Origin: Chryseobacterium sp.
GTDB lineage: Bacteria > Bacteroidota > Bacteroidia > Flavobacteriales > Weeksellaceae
Direction: 5' to 3'
Assembly: GCA_003248755.1 (NCBI GenBank)
Contig: QFQW01000052.1
Location: forward strand, 1 to 25,096
Length of the DNA stretch: 25,096 nt
Part shown: piece by piece, positions 8,501 through 16,309 of the stretch
Numbering within the stretch: the first letter of the stretch is position 1
Layout: every line of letters begins with the position of its first letter
Notes under the pieces: generated by a model
The model's database searches: none
What the model was told of the DNA's origin: nothing
Seen by the model: the letters and a program-made list of their open reading frames with translations, nothing else
Translations under genes and position numbers: made by a program

Positions 8501-8588
8501 TCATCTTGATGAATTTATAAATTCTCCTTGATAAATTGATAAACTCTCCTTGATGAATTGATAAACTCTCCTTGATGAATTCATTCGA
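8501..8588. repeat. Four tandem 22-bp units upstream of the hydrolase gene
   Basis: Units begin at 8501, 8523, 8545 and 8567. The middle two differ at one position (TCTCCTTGATRAATTGATAAAC). The first is more diverged and the last decays after GATGAATT into the palindrome ATGAATTCAT. They lie between the nuo terminator and the CocE-like gene. No function can be read from them. Confidence 0.8.
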
Positions 8589-8694
8589 AAATTAAAGCAA
8601 GTTTCTAATTTGTAGATAATCGGTTCATATATATCCCATAGAATTATCATTAATTCGTACAAAAAACCTAATTTTATTCAAATATTTATTTTCA

Positions 8695-10548
8695 ATGAAA
8701 AAGTTCTTAGTGTTATTCTGTGTTATAACAGTTAGTTTTGGTTTAGCTCAAACCAATTCTGTCGAAGAAAATTACACAAAAAAAGAGGTTTACATCCCAA
8801 TGCGAGACGGAACAAAATTGTTCACCATCATTTATACACCGAAAGATATTTCAAAAAGTAACAAGTATCCGGTCATTATGAACAGAACTTGTTACAGTAT
8901 TGCGCCTTACGGAGAAACTAATTTCAGAAAGAAACTAAGTCCTAACAAATTCATTGAAAATGAAAAATACATCTTCGTATTCCAAGATGTCCGTGGCAGA
9001 TATATGAGCGAAGGCACTTTCACGAATATGACCCCACAAGTTAACCACAAAACAAAAAAAGATATCGATGAGAGTACAGATACCTATGATACTGTTGACT
9101 GGCTGGTAAAAAATATCCCGAACAACAACGGAAAAGTTGGTCAATACGGAACGTCTTATCCAGGCTTTTACACAGCTGTAGGAACTTTGGCCAATCATCC
9201 CGCTCTAGTTGCTTCTTCTCCACAAGCACCGATTTCAGATTTTTGGTTTGACGATTTTCATCATAACGGAGCTTTCTTAATGAGTTATTTCAAGACCTTC
9301 CCTGTTTTTGGTGTTAATAAAACTAAAGCTGAAAAAGAATCTTGGTTCGCAGATAAAATGATAAAACCTACATCCGATGACGGTTATCTGTTTTATAAAA
9401 ATATGGGAACACTGAAAGATGGTGTTGACAAGTATTACAAAGACAACTTCTTTATGCAGGAGGTAGTTGAGCATCCTAACTATGATGAATTCTGGCAAAA
9501 AAGAAATCTGATACCTCATCTTAAAAATATCAATCACGCAGTAATGACAGTTGGAGGTTGGTTTGATGCAGAAGACTTACGCGGTCCATTAGAAATTTAT
9601 AAAACAATAGAAAAAACAAGTCCAAAAGCTAAAAATACCATTGTAATGGGACCTTTCTCTCATGGCGGCTGGAACTATGACAGTGGGAAACATTTTCATA
9701 ATGACATCTATTTTGGAGACAGCATTGCAACTTTTTATCAGAAAAATATTGAGCAGCCTTTCTTTCATCATTACTTGAAAGAAGATTCCAAAACAGCAGC
9801 AAAACTTCCGGAAGCCTATATGTTTGACACAGGCAAAAAACAATGGGAACAATTTGAAAACTGGCCGCCAAAGCAAAGTCAAAAAGTGACTTTCTATCTT
9901 GACAATTCTGGGACTTTAGCTAAGAATATTCTCAATCAAGTTGCATTTTCAGAATATACTTCTGACCCCCACAAACCTGTTTTAAGTAGTGAAAACTATA
10001 AAGACATGAATGGTTTCACACCAAGGAATTATATGAGTGAGGACCAACGTTTTGCTAGTTACAGACCGGATGTACTTACATTTACAACCGAGGTATTAGA
10101 AAATGATTTGACATTGGCCGGAGAAATTTTGGCTAAATTGAAAATAGCTTCTACATCTACCGATGCGGATTTTGTTGTAAAATTAATAGATGTATATCCT
10201 TCTGATGAAAAAGCAAATGCAGATAAACCCAGCGTAGTTTATGCTAATTATCACCAAATGGTAAGAAGTGAGATAATGCCGGCAAGATTCCGTAATAGTT
10301 TTGAAAAACCGGAAGCTCTTGTCCCTGATCAAGAAACCAATGTGAATGTTAAATTACAAGATGTTTTACACACTTTCAAAAAAGGACATAAAATCCAGAT
10401 TCAGGTTCAAAGTACTTGGTTTCCTTTGATGGCAATTAATCCTCAAAAGTTCCTTGAAAATAATTATAAAGCAACGAAAGAAGATTATACAAAAGCAAAT
10501 ATCAAAGTTTTCAACAGTAGTTCAATCGAAGTTGAAGTTCTAAAATAA
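8695..10548 (+). CDS. Secreted CocE/NonD-family serine hydrolase, alpha-amino-acid ester hydrolase-like
   Basis: This is a 617-residue alpha/beta hydrolase of the X-Pro dipeptidyl-peptidase (S15)/CocE group. Residues 1-19 form a signal peptide (Lys-Lys, hydrophobic core, then GLAQ), so export to the periplasm or beyond is expected. The nucleophile is probably S154 in GTSYPG, the acid D291 in GGWFDAED, and the base H323 in GPFSHGGW. The C-terminal part is a jelly-roll domain. The DAED motif (D291, E293, D294) and DDFHHNGAF around 186-194 match what I recall of the carboxylate cluster in alpha-amino-acid ester hydrolases, which hold the substrate ammonium and can act on beta-lactam side chains. 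Cocaine esterase-type or peptidase activity is also possible. It is a single-gene unit with its own terminator. Confidence 0.88.
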   Translation: MKKFLVLFCVITVSFGLAQTNSVEENYTKKEVYIPMRDGTKLFTIIYTPKDISKSNKYPVIMNRTCYSIAPYGETNFRKKLSPNKFIENEKYIFVFQDVRGRYMSEGTFTNMTPQVNHKTKKDIDESTDTYDTVDWLVKNIPNNNGKVGQYGTSYPGFYTAVGTLANHPALVASSPQAPISDFWFDDFHHNGAFLMSYFKTFPVFGVNKTKAEKESWFADKMIKPTSDDGYLFYKNMGTLKDGVDKYYKDNFFMQEVVEHPNYDEFWQKRNLIPHLKNINHAVMTVGGWFDAEDLRGPLEIYKTIEKTSPKAKNTIVMGPFSHGGWNYDSGKHFHNDIYFGDSIATFYQKNIEQPFFHHYLKEDSKTAAKLPEAYMFDTGKKQWEQFENWPPKQSQKVTFYLDNSGTLAKNILNQVAFSEYTSDPHKPVLSSENYKDMNGFTPRNYMSEDQRFASYRPDVLTFTTEVLENDLTLAGEILAKLKIASTSTDADFVVKLIDVYPSDEKANADKPSVVYANYHQMVRSEIMPARFRNSFEKPEALVPDQETNVNVKLQDVLHTFKKGHKIQIQVQSTWFPLMAINPQKFLENNYKATKEDYTKANIKVFNSSSIEVEVLK

Positions 10549-10551
10549 AAT

Positions 10552-10581
10552 AAAAGCACAAACTTGAGTTTGTGCTTTTTT
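10552..10581. terminator. Bidirectional terminator between convergent genes
   Basis: A perfect 12-bp stem, AAAAGCACAAAC (10552-10563) with GTTTGTGCTTTT (10568-10579), closes a TTGA loop. It has T on the plus-strand exit and A on the other side, so it can serve both the hydrolase (+) and the monooxygenase (-). Confidence 0.94.
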
Positions 10582-10583
10582 AA

Positions 10584-11576
10584 TTATAATGATTTAATAA
10601 CTTCCGATGCTATTTCGTATGACCTCAATTTCTTGTCAAAATCATAGATATTTCCGGAAACAATAATTTCATCTGGTCGAAAATCTTTGACGAATCTTGA
10701 TAATTTTTCTTTTAAAATTTCCTTATCACCAACAAATGTTTTAGCAGTCATTCTATTGAGATGAAGTGCAACCTCATCAGAAATATCTGCCAGTTCCGTC
10801 TCTTCCGGGGGCAATAACGGTTGTCTCTGGTCTGTCAAGATATTGACAAATGCCTGGAAATGAGAAGTTGATAAATAATGAGCCTCATCTACAGATTCTC
10901 CTGCAATTATATTAATACAAACCATCACATAAGGCTCATCTAAAAATTCGGAAGGTTGAAAATGCTCTCTATAAATCTCCAAAGCAACCTCTAGTTGCGA
11001 AGGTGCAAAATGGGCTGCAAATGCATAAGGCAATCCCAATTTAGCAGCCAAAAAAGCCGAATCAGTAGAACTTCCCAAGATATAAATTGGTACATCCGCA
11101 CCTTCTCCGGGAATAGCTCTTACCTTGGCTTCAGAATTTTCATGAGACATATATCTTTGAAGTTCTTTAATATGAAATTCAAAATTATAATTGGGAGTAA
11201 AATTGGCTCCTCTCAATGCACTCGCTGTCAATGTATCTGTTCCCGGTGCTCTTCCTAAGCCAAGGTCAATTCTGCCAGGAAACAATCCGTCCAGTGTTCC
11301 AAACTGTTCGGCTACAGACAGAGTTGAATGATTAGGAAGCATAATTCCTCCGGAACCTACTCTCAAAGTTTCAGTCTGTGAAGCAATATGTCCAATTAAT
11401 ATAGAAGTGGATGCGCTTGCCACATTCGGGAAATTGTGATGCTCCGAGAACCAATATCTTGTATATCCGAGTTGTTCCGCGTGCTGAGCAGATTGTACTG
11501 ATTTTTGAAACGTTTTATTGATGTCATCTCCTTTGACAATAGTCGCCAAATCAAGAATTGAATATTTTAAAGCCAT
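10584..11576 (-). CDS. LLM-class flavin-dependent oxidoreductase
   Basis: This is a 330-residue bacterial-luciferase-like TIM-barrel protein of the MsnO8/YhbW type, expected to use reduced flavin and O2 on an unknown substrate. Recognisable parts are the N-terminal strand LKYSILDLATI, the YWFSEHHNFP motif (about residues 41-50), RVGSGGIMLPNHSTLSVAEQFGTLDGLFPGRIDLGLGRAPG (about 72-112) and the ILGSSTDSAFLAAKLGLPYAFAAHF segment. The C-terminal FVGDKEILKEKL is typical of the family. It is a single gene between a bidirectional terminator and a divergent promoter region shared with the aquaporin. The real substrate cannot be judged from sequence. Confidence 0.92.
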   Translation of the reverse strand: MALKYSILDLATIVKGDDINKTFQKSVQSAQHAEQLGYTRYWFSEHHNFPNVASASTSILIGHIASQTETLRVGSGGIMLPNHSTLSVAEQFGTLDGLFPGRIDLGLGRAPGTDTLTASALRGANFTPNYNFEFHIKELQRYMSHENSEAKVRAIPGEGADVPIYILGSSTDSAFLAAKLGLPYAFAAHFAPSQLEVALEIYREHFQPSEFLDEPYVMVCINIIAGESVDEAHYLSTSHFQAFVNILTDQRQPLLPPEETELADISDEVALHLNRMTAKTFVGDKEILKEKLSRFVKDFRPDEIIVSGNIYDFDKKLRSYEIASEVIKSL

Positions 11577-11602
11577 ATTTTTTATTTACTTTATACTTCA
11601 TA

Positions 11603-11610
11603 CAAAATTA
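11603..11610 (-). promoter_or_regulatory. Candidate -7 box of the monooxygenase gene
   Basis: Read on the minus strand the sequence is TAATTTTG, a full match to the Bacteroidota TAnnTTTG box, 26 bases before the start codon. I see no clear -33 TTG. Confidence 0.5.
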
Positions 11611-11658
11611 AACCAAAACATATTTTATTAAAAAATGATTACAATAGAATTAAAATAT

Positions 11659-11666
11659 TATATTTG
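11659..11666 (+). promoter_or_regulatory. Candidate -7 box of the aquaporin gene
   Basis: TATATTTG fully matches TAnnTTTG and lies 25 bases before the ATG at 11692. A -33 TTG at the right distance is not evident. Confidence 0.55.
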
Positions 11667-11691
11667 ATATAACAATTAAAAATAAAACATA

Positions 11692-12414
11692 ATGATTAAA
11701 AAACTATTCGCTGAATTCTTCGGCACATTCTGGTTAGTTTTCGGAGGTTGTGGAAGTGCAATCTTCGCCTCACAAATCGCTCCAGCTTCTAATGGACAAT
11801 TAGGAATCCTTTTATTGGGTGTCGCTTTGGCATTCGGGCTTACAGTTCTTACAATGGCTTATGCCGTCGGGCATATCTCGGGTGGACATTTTAATCCTGC
11901 GGTATCATTCGGTCTTTTGGCGGGTGGTAGATTTTCTGGAAAAGAATTAGTTCCTTACATTATCGCTCAATGTATTGGAGCTATTGCTGCTGCGGCTGCT
12001 CTAAGCTTTATCAATGGCGGATCGGGTGATGGAAGTCCAGGTGCTTTTGCTTCTAATTTTTATGGTGAAGCTGTTTATTTTGGAAAAAGCTATGCTCTGG
12101 GAGCCGCATTTTTAACAGAGTTTCTTTTGACAACATTCTTTTTGATTATTATCCTGGGAGCAACGGATAAATTTGCCAATGGAAAGTTTGCTGGAATTGC
12201 AATTGGACTTGGATTGACGTTAATTCACTTGATTTCTATTCCTATCACTAATACATCTGTAAACCCAGCAAGGTCACTTTCTCAGGCAATATTTGCAGGA
12301 AGTTTTGCCCTATCACAAGTTTGGTTATTCTGGGTAGCTCCAATTTTAGGAGGAATCACTGGAGGATTGATCTACAAATTCTTATTACAAAGAAATGATG
12401 CTGAAGTAGCATAA
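11692..12414 (+). CDS. aqpZ: Aquaporin Z-type water channel
   Basis: This 240-residue major intrinsic protein is an inner-membrane water channel. Both NPA boxes are present, N68-P69-A70 in GGHFNPAVS and N191-P192-A193 in SVNPARS. The selectivity-filter residues look like those of water-specific AqpZ: F48, H179, T188 and R194. A glycerol facilitator would have Gly or another small residue where His is seen here. Six membrane segments plus the two half-helices can be placed. The gene is monocistronic, with a strong terminator after it and a divergent monooxygenase gene before it. Confidence 0.95.
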   Translation: MIKKLFAEFFGTFWLVFGGCGSAIFASQIAPASNGQLGILLLGVALAFGLTVLTMAYAVGHISGGHFNPAVSFGLLAGGRFSGKELVPYIIAQCIGAIAAAAALSFINGGSGDGSPGAFASNFYGEAVYFGKSYALGAAFLTEFLLTTFFLIIILGATDKFANGKFAGIAIGLGLTLIHLISIPITNTSVNPARSLSQAIFAGSFALSQVWLFWVAPILGGITGGLIYKFLLQRNDAEVA

Positions 12415-12435
12415 TAATATTTACATTAATAATAC

Positions 12436-12466
12436 AAAACCTCGAAAAATCAATTTCGAGGTTTTT
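12436..12466. terminator. Bidirectional terminator after the aquaporin gene
   Basis: AAAACCTCGAAA (12436-12447) pairs perfectly with TTTCGAGGTTTT (12454-12465) over a six-base loop, with T after the stem. It overlaps the stop codon of the convergent minus-strand gene and can work in both directions. Confidence 0.92.
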
Positions 12467-13007
12467 ATTTTTTAAGACTGAAATTACTTTTGAATATCAA
12501 TTCTTCATGTTTCCCTTTCAATTCAAACTTTTTAATCAGAAGATGACGTGCCATATTTCTCATAAATTGTTCTTTATCACAAAGTTTCCAATAAGAATCC
12601 ATATGAATAGGTCTAGGTTCCCGAATGTTATAAAAAGTAGTCTGCCAATTATCTTCATCATGATAGAATTCTATGATTCCGCAATGTTCAGGAATATCAT
12701 TATAATTAATCATTCCCATCGGCAAAAGAAAACTGAATGAGTTACAGATATAATCACCACAACCGATTTTTTCATGCTTTAGAAATTTCTCTCCAGTTTT
12801 TTGATTAGTATAGAATTTTTTGAAATCATTTTTAAAATCAGATTTAGACAACTTAATTTCAATTTCGTGACTGAAACCCGAATTATTAATTAGTAGAATA
12901 TCGGCTTCCCAATCGGAATGAAAAAAATTGGTCAAGACAATTTCTTTATCAAAATCACAATTGGTATTGACAAAATTATGAACAAGCTCTTCTATCTTCA
13001 ACATCAT
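12465..13007 (-). CDS. PD-(D/E)XK nuclease-fold protein, MmcB-like
   Basis: This 180-residue protein has no signal peptide. The core motif of the PD-(D/E)XK nuclease fold can be read: D36 in WEADILLI, then E50-I-K52 in EIEIKLSKSDFKNDFKK. The order ADxxLL, ExK, S-x-x-DF-x-x-D and a later P-x-G before a CG-I-E strand recalls the MmcB family of DNA-repair-associated proteins. That resemblance is from memory and not from an alignment. It lies nine bases downstream of the DUF5715 gene on the same strand, so the two are probably co-transcribed. It could be an inactive fold member or a restriction or repair nuclease. Its stop codon lies in the terminator shared with aqpZ. Confidence 0.65.
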   Translation of the reverse strand: MMLKIEELVHNFVNTNCDFDKEIVLTNFFHSDWEADILLINNSGFSHEIEIKLSKSDFKNDFKKFYTNQKTGEKFLKHEKIGCGDYICNSFSFLLPMGMINYNDIPEHCGIIEFYHDEDNWQTTFYNIREPRPIHMDSYWKLCDKEQFMRNMARHLLIKKFELKGKHEELIFKSNFSLKK

Positions 13008-13016
13008 TAATAAGCT

Positions 13017-13610
13017 CTAATATTTACGAACAGTAACGTGGTAACAGCTTTGTTGTTTTTCCTTGATAAAAAAAATCCTGCCAAGGTTTTTATATTCTGT
13101 TAAAACTTTCTCAAGCTCTTTTTCCAATTTTGGATTAACCCTCAGTTTATGGTCAAATCGAACATACGAAATATCAAAAGCCGCTCCGTAATTATGAGAA
13201 CTGATTCCTAATGATGCATTGGAATTAACTTTTCTTAATCGACATTGATCTTCCAAAGTTCTGGTAACAGATGACACAACGAAGAAACTCTTGGTATCGG
13301 TTGCAAATCTATTTGCCATATTCTCCAAAGTTGTCCTCGCCTTTTTCACCAGATAAGGCCGACTGTATTCCAAAGCCTGCAGACGGTAACCTCGGGATTT
13401 CTTTTTTACTTTTACAAATTTTCCTTTAGCAATATATTTGTCAACTGCTTTGGTGTCTTCCAAAATATTAACACCGAAATTTTGTGCAGCTAATAAATGT
13501 GGTTTATATAATTCGGTTGGTTCAACTTTTAGAATTGTTTTTAAATCATAACATTTCTGAGATTTGAAAACAGAAAAAAACAATAGAAAAACCAAAAATA
13601 AAAATCTCAT
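13017..13610 (-). CDS. DUF5715-type (M15-like) putative peptidoglycan peptidase
   Basis: This is a 197-residue protein with an N-terminal hydrophobic signal (residues 1-18). The segment SSHNYGAAFDIS gives H139 and D146, and a second His, H191, follows in SCYHVTV. Together they resemble the Zn-binding SxHxxGxAxD...H pattern of VanY/M15 DD-carboxypeptidases. R117 in SSVTRT matches the usual SxxR-type strand. DUF5715 is the family name I associate with this arrangement in Bacteroidota. It probably acts on peptidoglycan in the periplasm. A well-formed promoter lies directly upstream, and the PD-(D/E)XK-like gene follows nine bases after its end. Confidence 0.78.
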   Translation of the reverse strand: MRFLFLVFLLFFSVFKSQKCYDLKTILKVEPTELYKPHLLAAQNFGVNILEDTKAVDKYIAKGKFVKVKKKSRGYRLQALEYSRPYLVKKARTTLENMANRFATDTKSFFVVSSVTRTLEDQCRLRKVNSNASLGISSHNYGAAFDISYVRFDHKLRVNPKLEKELEKVLTEYKNLGRIFFIKEKQQSCYHVTVRKY

Positions 13611-13647
13611 TAATGATAATATTTGATAGATTAAATTTGTGTTTTTT

Positions 13648-13678
13648 CAAATATAATTAATTATAAATGAAATACAAA
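13648..13678 (-). promoter_or_regulatory. Promoter of the DUF5715 gene
   Basis: On the minus strand TTTG (13675-13678) is followed after 19 bases by TATATTTG (13648-13655), a full match to the Bacteroidota -33/-7 pattern. The start codon lies 37 bases beyond the -7 box. It separates this gene pair from the upstream LuxE-like gene. Confidence 0.72.
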
Positions 13679-13679
13679 T

Positions 13680-14672
13680 TTAAGAAACCAAAAGGCTGCA
13701 ACCACGGATATCAGAATGGTCAATTCTTCCTAAAACTTGAAAAAATCCGTTTTCTGATCGCCCCAAATCCTGAGTTGCAATAAATGAGCAAGAATGCTTA
13801 TTCGCTAAATCAATAATATTAATTGCCCCGGTTCTTCCATCTTCAACATAAGAAAAAGGGTCTTCTGTATTTCTAACCAACACTCTCATCCAATTTGGAC
13901 TTTTATAGATATTTTCACCCAAAGAATAAGCTTGAGAAAGCAATTCTGTCATCGAATATTCTGAATAAATCTTTTCCGTTTTAAAACCTTCTTGGAATAT
14001 TTTCAAAAGCTCATCTTTTGTCATTTCCTCTTTTCTACCCTTCATTCCTCCTGTTTCAATTACAGTTAGAGTGTTTGAGAGTTCTAAAATTTGAGAATTT
14101 GAGTTACAGAAATCAATAAAATCTAATAAAGCAAAAGAAACTCCAAAAAGAATGACTTTTTTATCGGTCAAAGATTGTAGTAAATCAAATAATTCCTGAT
14201 GGTTGTAAAGAAAATAGCCATTCTCTGGTTTATCGGATTTCTTAATGAGATAATCGATCATATAAATCAAAGAAGAATGTGGATTTTCAGAATAATTGGG
14301 CAATAATCCTAAAAAAATATAATCTTCCGGTTTTCCAATGAATTGCTCAAAACTTTTGTAAATACTTTCTTCATACAAAGAAAAATCGGCAATATAATGT
14401 TTGGAACGATTCATTTGCGTAGTTCCGGAACTTTGAAAATAATTTTCAGCAGTAGAGTTTTTATCTAAAACCAAATGGTTTTTGAACATTTCGATGGGTA
14501 AAAAAGGAATATCCACCACCTCATTGATTGAAAACTTATCAATCTTCAAATAATCAACAAATTTTCTGTAAACCTCCACATTTTCATATTGATAATGAAA
14601 AGTTTCCAAGCAAGCCAGTCTGAAATCCTCTTCTGTTATTATATCAAAAATATTCTGCTTCATTATTTTCAA
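13680..14672 (-). CDS. LuxE/PaaK-like adenylate-forming enzyme (acyl-protein synthetase-like)
   Basis: This 330-residue protein has the ANL-superfamily core motifs in order: SSGTTQMNRSKH for the phosphate-binding loop (about residues 81-92), IETGGMKGR, YSEYSMTELLSQAY (the YGMTE-type adenine motif), TQDLGR and GRIDHSDIRG near the end. It stops about where LuxE proteins stop, so the mobile C-terminal lid is very short. LuxE activates a fatty acid and passes it to a Cys; no LuxC-like reductase is in the window. The gene is 15 bases downstream of the LpxH-like gene, which hints at acyl or lipid-A related work, but the substrate is unknown. ATG codons at 14672 and 14663 are both possible starts. 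Confidence 0.82.
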   Translation of the reverse strand: MKIMKQNIFDIITEEDFRLACLETFHYQYENVEVYRKFVDYLKIDKFSINEVVDIPFLPIEMFKNHLVLDKNSTAENYFQSSGTTQMNRSKHYIADFSLYEESIYKSFEQFIGKPEDYIFLGLLPNYSENPHSSLIYMIDYLIKKSDKPENGYFLYNHQELFDLLQSLTDKKVILFGVSFALLDFIDFCNSNSQILELSNTLTVIETGGMKGRKEEMTKDELLKIFQEGFKTEKIYSEYSMTELLSQAYSLGENIYKSPNWMRVLVRNTEDPFSYVEDGRTGAINIIDLANKHSCSFIATQDLGRSENGFFQVLGRIDHSDIRGCSLLVS

Positions 14673-14687
14673 ATCAGATTTTGAAAT

Positions 14688-15455
14688 TTAATTTTCAAAT
14701 TTTTTCACGTCAAATGATTTTCCGTCATAAACTCCGTAAGTGAAGTAAATGATCCAGTCTCCAAGATTTATGTATTTTGAGCCTTTTTCCAAGTCAAAAA
14801 TTAAGGGAAGATGACGATGTCCAAAAACAAAATAATCGATGTTTTCAGTTTTTAGTTTTTCTTTGGAATATTGTATAAGAAATTCTTTGTCCTCTCCCAG
14901 AAATTCCTTGTCTTCATCACCGGAAATCAGTTTATTTTTTTGAGACATATAATTGGCAATTTTCATTGCTATGTCGGGATGCAACCACCGAAAAGCCCAT
15001 TGTGCAAGAGGATTGGTAAAGACCTTCTTCATTCTTTTATAACCTTTGTCACCAGGTCCAAGTCCGTCTCCATGTGCTAAAAGAAAATGTTTTCCGTTAA
15101 TTTCGTAATATCTTTTTTCAAAGAAAACAGGGATTCCCAATTCTTCCTCGAAGTAATTTTTCATCCAAAGATCATGATTTCCCACAAAGAAATAAATATC
15201 AATTCCAGAATCTTTCAACTCAGCAATTTTTCCTAAAACTCTGATATAACCTTTTGGAACAACATATTTCCATTCGTGCCAAAAATCAAAAAGATCTCCC
15301 ATTAAGAAAAGAACTTGCGCATCTTTTTTGATAATGTCCAGCCAACGGATAAACTTCTCTTCCCTGATTCTGCTTTGTTTCAAATCAGGAACTCCGAAAT
15401 GTTGGTCGGAAGCGAAATATATTTTTTTATTTGAATCGAGATTAATTTTCATCAA
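14688..15455 (-). CDS. lpxH: UDP-2,3-diacylglucosamine diphosphatase (LpxH-like)
   Basis: This 255-residue calcineurin-type phosphoesterase probably cleaves UDP-2,3-diacylglucosamine to lipid X in lipid A synthesis at the inner face of the cytoplasmic membrane. All metal motifs are visible: D17-x-H19 (SDQH), GD54 in GDLFDFW, N93-H94 in GNHDLW, H128 in HGDGLG, and H213-x-H215 in GHRHLP. An oddity is an in-frame duplication of seven codons giving EDKEFL twice (residues 181-193), from a 21-bp tandem repeat at 14878-14919. The gene lies in a minus-strand chain between a small membrane protein and the LuxE-like gene. General UDP-sugar diphosphatase activity is an alternative. Confidence 0.88.
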   Translation of the reverse strand: MMKINLDSNKKIYFASDQHFGVPDLKQSRIREEKFIRWLDIIKKDAQVLFLMGDLFDFWHEWKYVVPKGYIRVLGKIAELKDSGIDIYFFVGNHDLWMKNYFEEELGIPVFFEKRYYEINGKHFLLAHGDGLGPGDKGYKRMKKVFTNPLAQWAFRWLHPDIAMKIANYMSQKNKLISGDEDKEFLGEDKEFLIQYSKEKLKTENIDYFVFGHRHLPLIFDLEKGSKYINLGDWIIYFTYGVYDGKSFDVKKFEN

Positions 15456-15478
15456 TTGATTTTGAAATAAATTATGAA

Positions 15479-15682
15479 TTAATCAAAATTGTTACGTTCG
15501 TCGTTTTGGTCTCTTTTGCTATAGATCCACATTCCGAGACCCAGACCGATAACAGCTGCGAAAGCTGTTAACAATGCTCTTGATAATTTGTCCGGTGCAT
15601 CACTTCCAAGATAGTTCATCAAGAAAATAATAATAAAAGTAATGATTCCGAAAAATAGATATTTTGGATTTTTAAAATTCAT
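15479..15682 (-). CDS. Small two-helix membrane protein, unrecognised
   Basis: The 67-residue product has two hydrophobic helices (about residues 8-26 and 36-55) joined by a short polar loop with Gly-Ser-Asp-Ala-Pro-Asp, and a charged, Asp/Asn/Arg-rich C-terminal tail. The first helix follows a basic start (NFKNPK), which suggests that both ends face the cytoplasm. I do not recognise the family. Its spacing (three bases after the DUF3575 gene, 23 before lpxH) supports a real gene in the same transcript. Confidence 0.65.
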   Translation of the reverse strand: MNFKNPKYLFFGIITFIIIFLMNYLGSDAPDKLSRALLTAFAAVIGLGLGMWIYSKRDQNDERNNFD

Positions 15683-15685
15683 TTT

Positions 15686-16309
15686 CTAAAGTTTATAGGA
15701 AATCATAATTCCACCCTTATAAGGAAGCAACTCCCCACTTCTATTAGTCTCTCTTCCCATAGAATCTCCTTCTGTATCATAGCGGTCTCCACTCAGCTTA
15801 TCATAACCTTTGTAGAAGCTTTGCATTGTCCCAAGTCCAAGGTAAATATCCATATTTAATTTATCACTCAATTTGAATTGGTAACCAGCAATTCCTCCTA
15901 ACATAAACGAATATCCTCTTTGATATAGATTTGAGTTAATGTAAGGTGTAACTTCTCCGTTTTTGTGAACATAAAAATTATCATTCCAATATCCCCACTT
16001 TTGAATATTGAATCTTGCTAATGAAAAGTCAACACCGACATAGAATTTTTTGAAAGCTTCATTAAAATAATACCTTCCATTGAAGCCCAACATATAAACC
16101 TGGGCATGTTTTCCCGCAAAAGATTTCCAGGGAGAAACAAATAAATCTGCCTGCCCGGTAATATGTTCTGAAAATCCATGTTCAACTCCGACATTCAGCA
16201 TGCCTACAGGAATAAACAGAGCGTTGGCTTTGATGTAAGTTTCATTATTTTGTGCAAAAGTAAAAATGACAACGCTAATAAAACTCAGTAAAAAAAGTTT
16301 CTTCATCAT
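15686..16309 (-). CDS. DUF3575-family outer-membrane beta-barrel protein
   Basis: This is a 207-residue exported protein. Residues 1-19 are a signal peptide ending FTFAQ. Amphipathic strands alternate with turns up to a C-terminal strand ending ISYKL, as in small outer-membrane barrels. The block ADLFVSPWKSFAGKHAQVYMLGFNGRYYF is the part I associate with DUF3575. The start codon overlaps the stop of the thioredoxin-like gene by one base (TAATG), with a second ATG directly after it. Function unknown; a structural or host-interaction role is possible. Confidence 0.8.
   Translation of the reverse strand: MMKKLFLLSFISVVIFTFAQNNETYIKANALFIPVGMLNVGVEHGFSEHITGQADLFVSPWKSFAGKHAQVYMLGFNGRYYFNEAFKKFYVGVDFSLARFNIQKWGYWNDNFYVHKNGEVTPYINSNLYQRGYSFMLGGIAGYQFKLSDKLNMDIYLGLGTMQSFYKGYDKLSGDRYDTEGDSMGRETNRSGELLPYKGGIMISYKL

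Noticed and set aside
8501..8588. CRISPR-like array
   Set aside because: The 22-bp units are directly adjacent with no unique spacers, and no cas genes are nearby.
13640..13680. Terminator after the LuxE-like gene
   Set aside because: The A/T-rich inverted words there lack a G/C stem; the stretch is better explained as the promoter of the DUF5715 gene.
15479..15682. AtpI/AtpZ-type ATP synthase accessory protein
   Set aside because: Two hydrophobic helices alone do not support it, and no atp genes are near.
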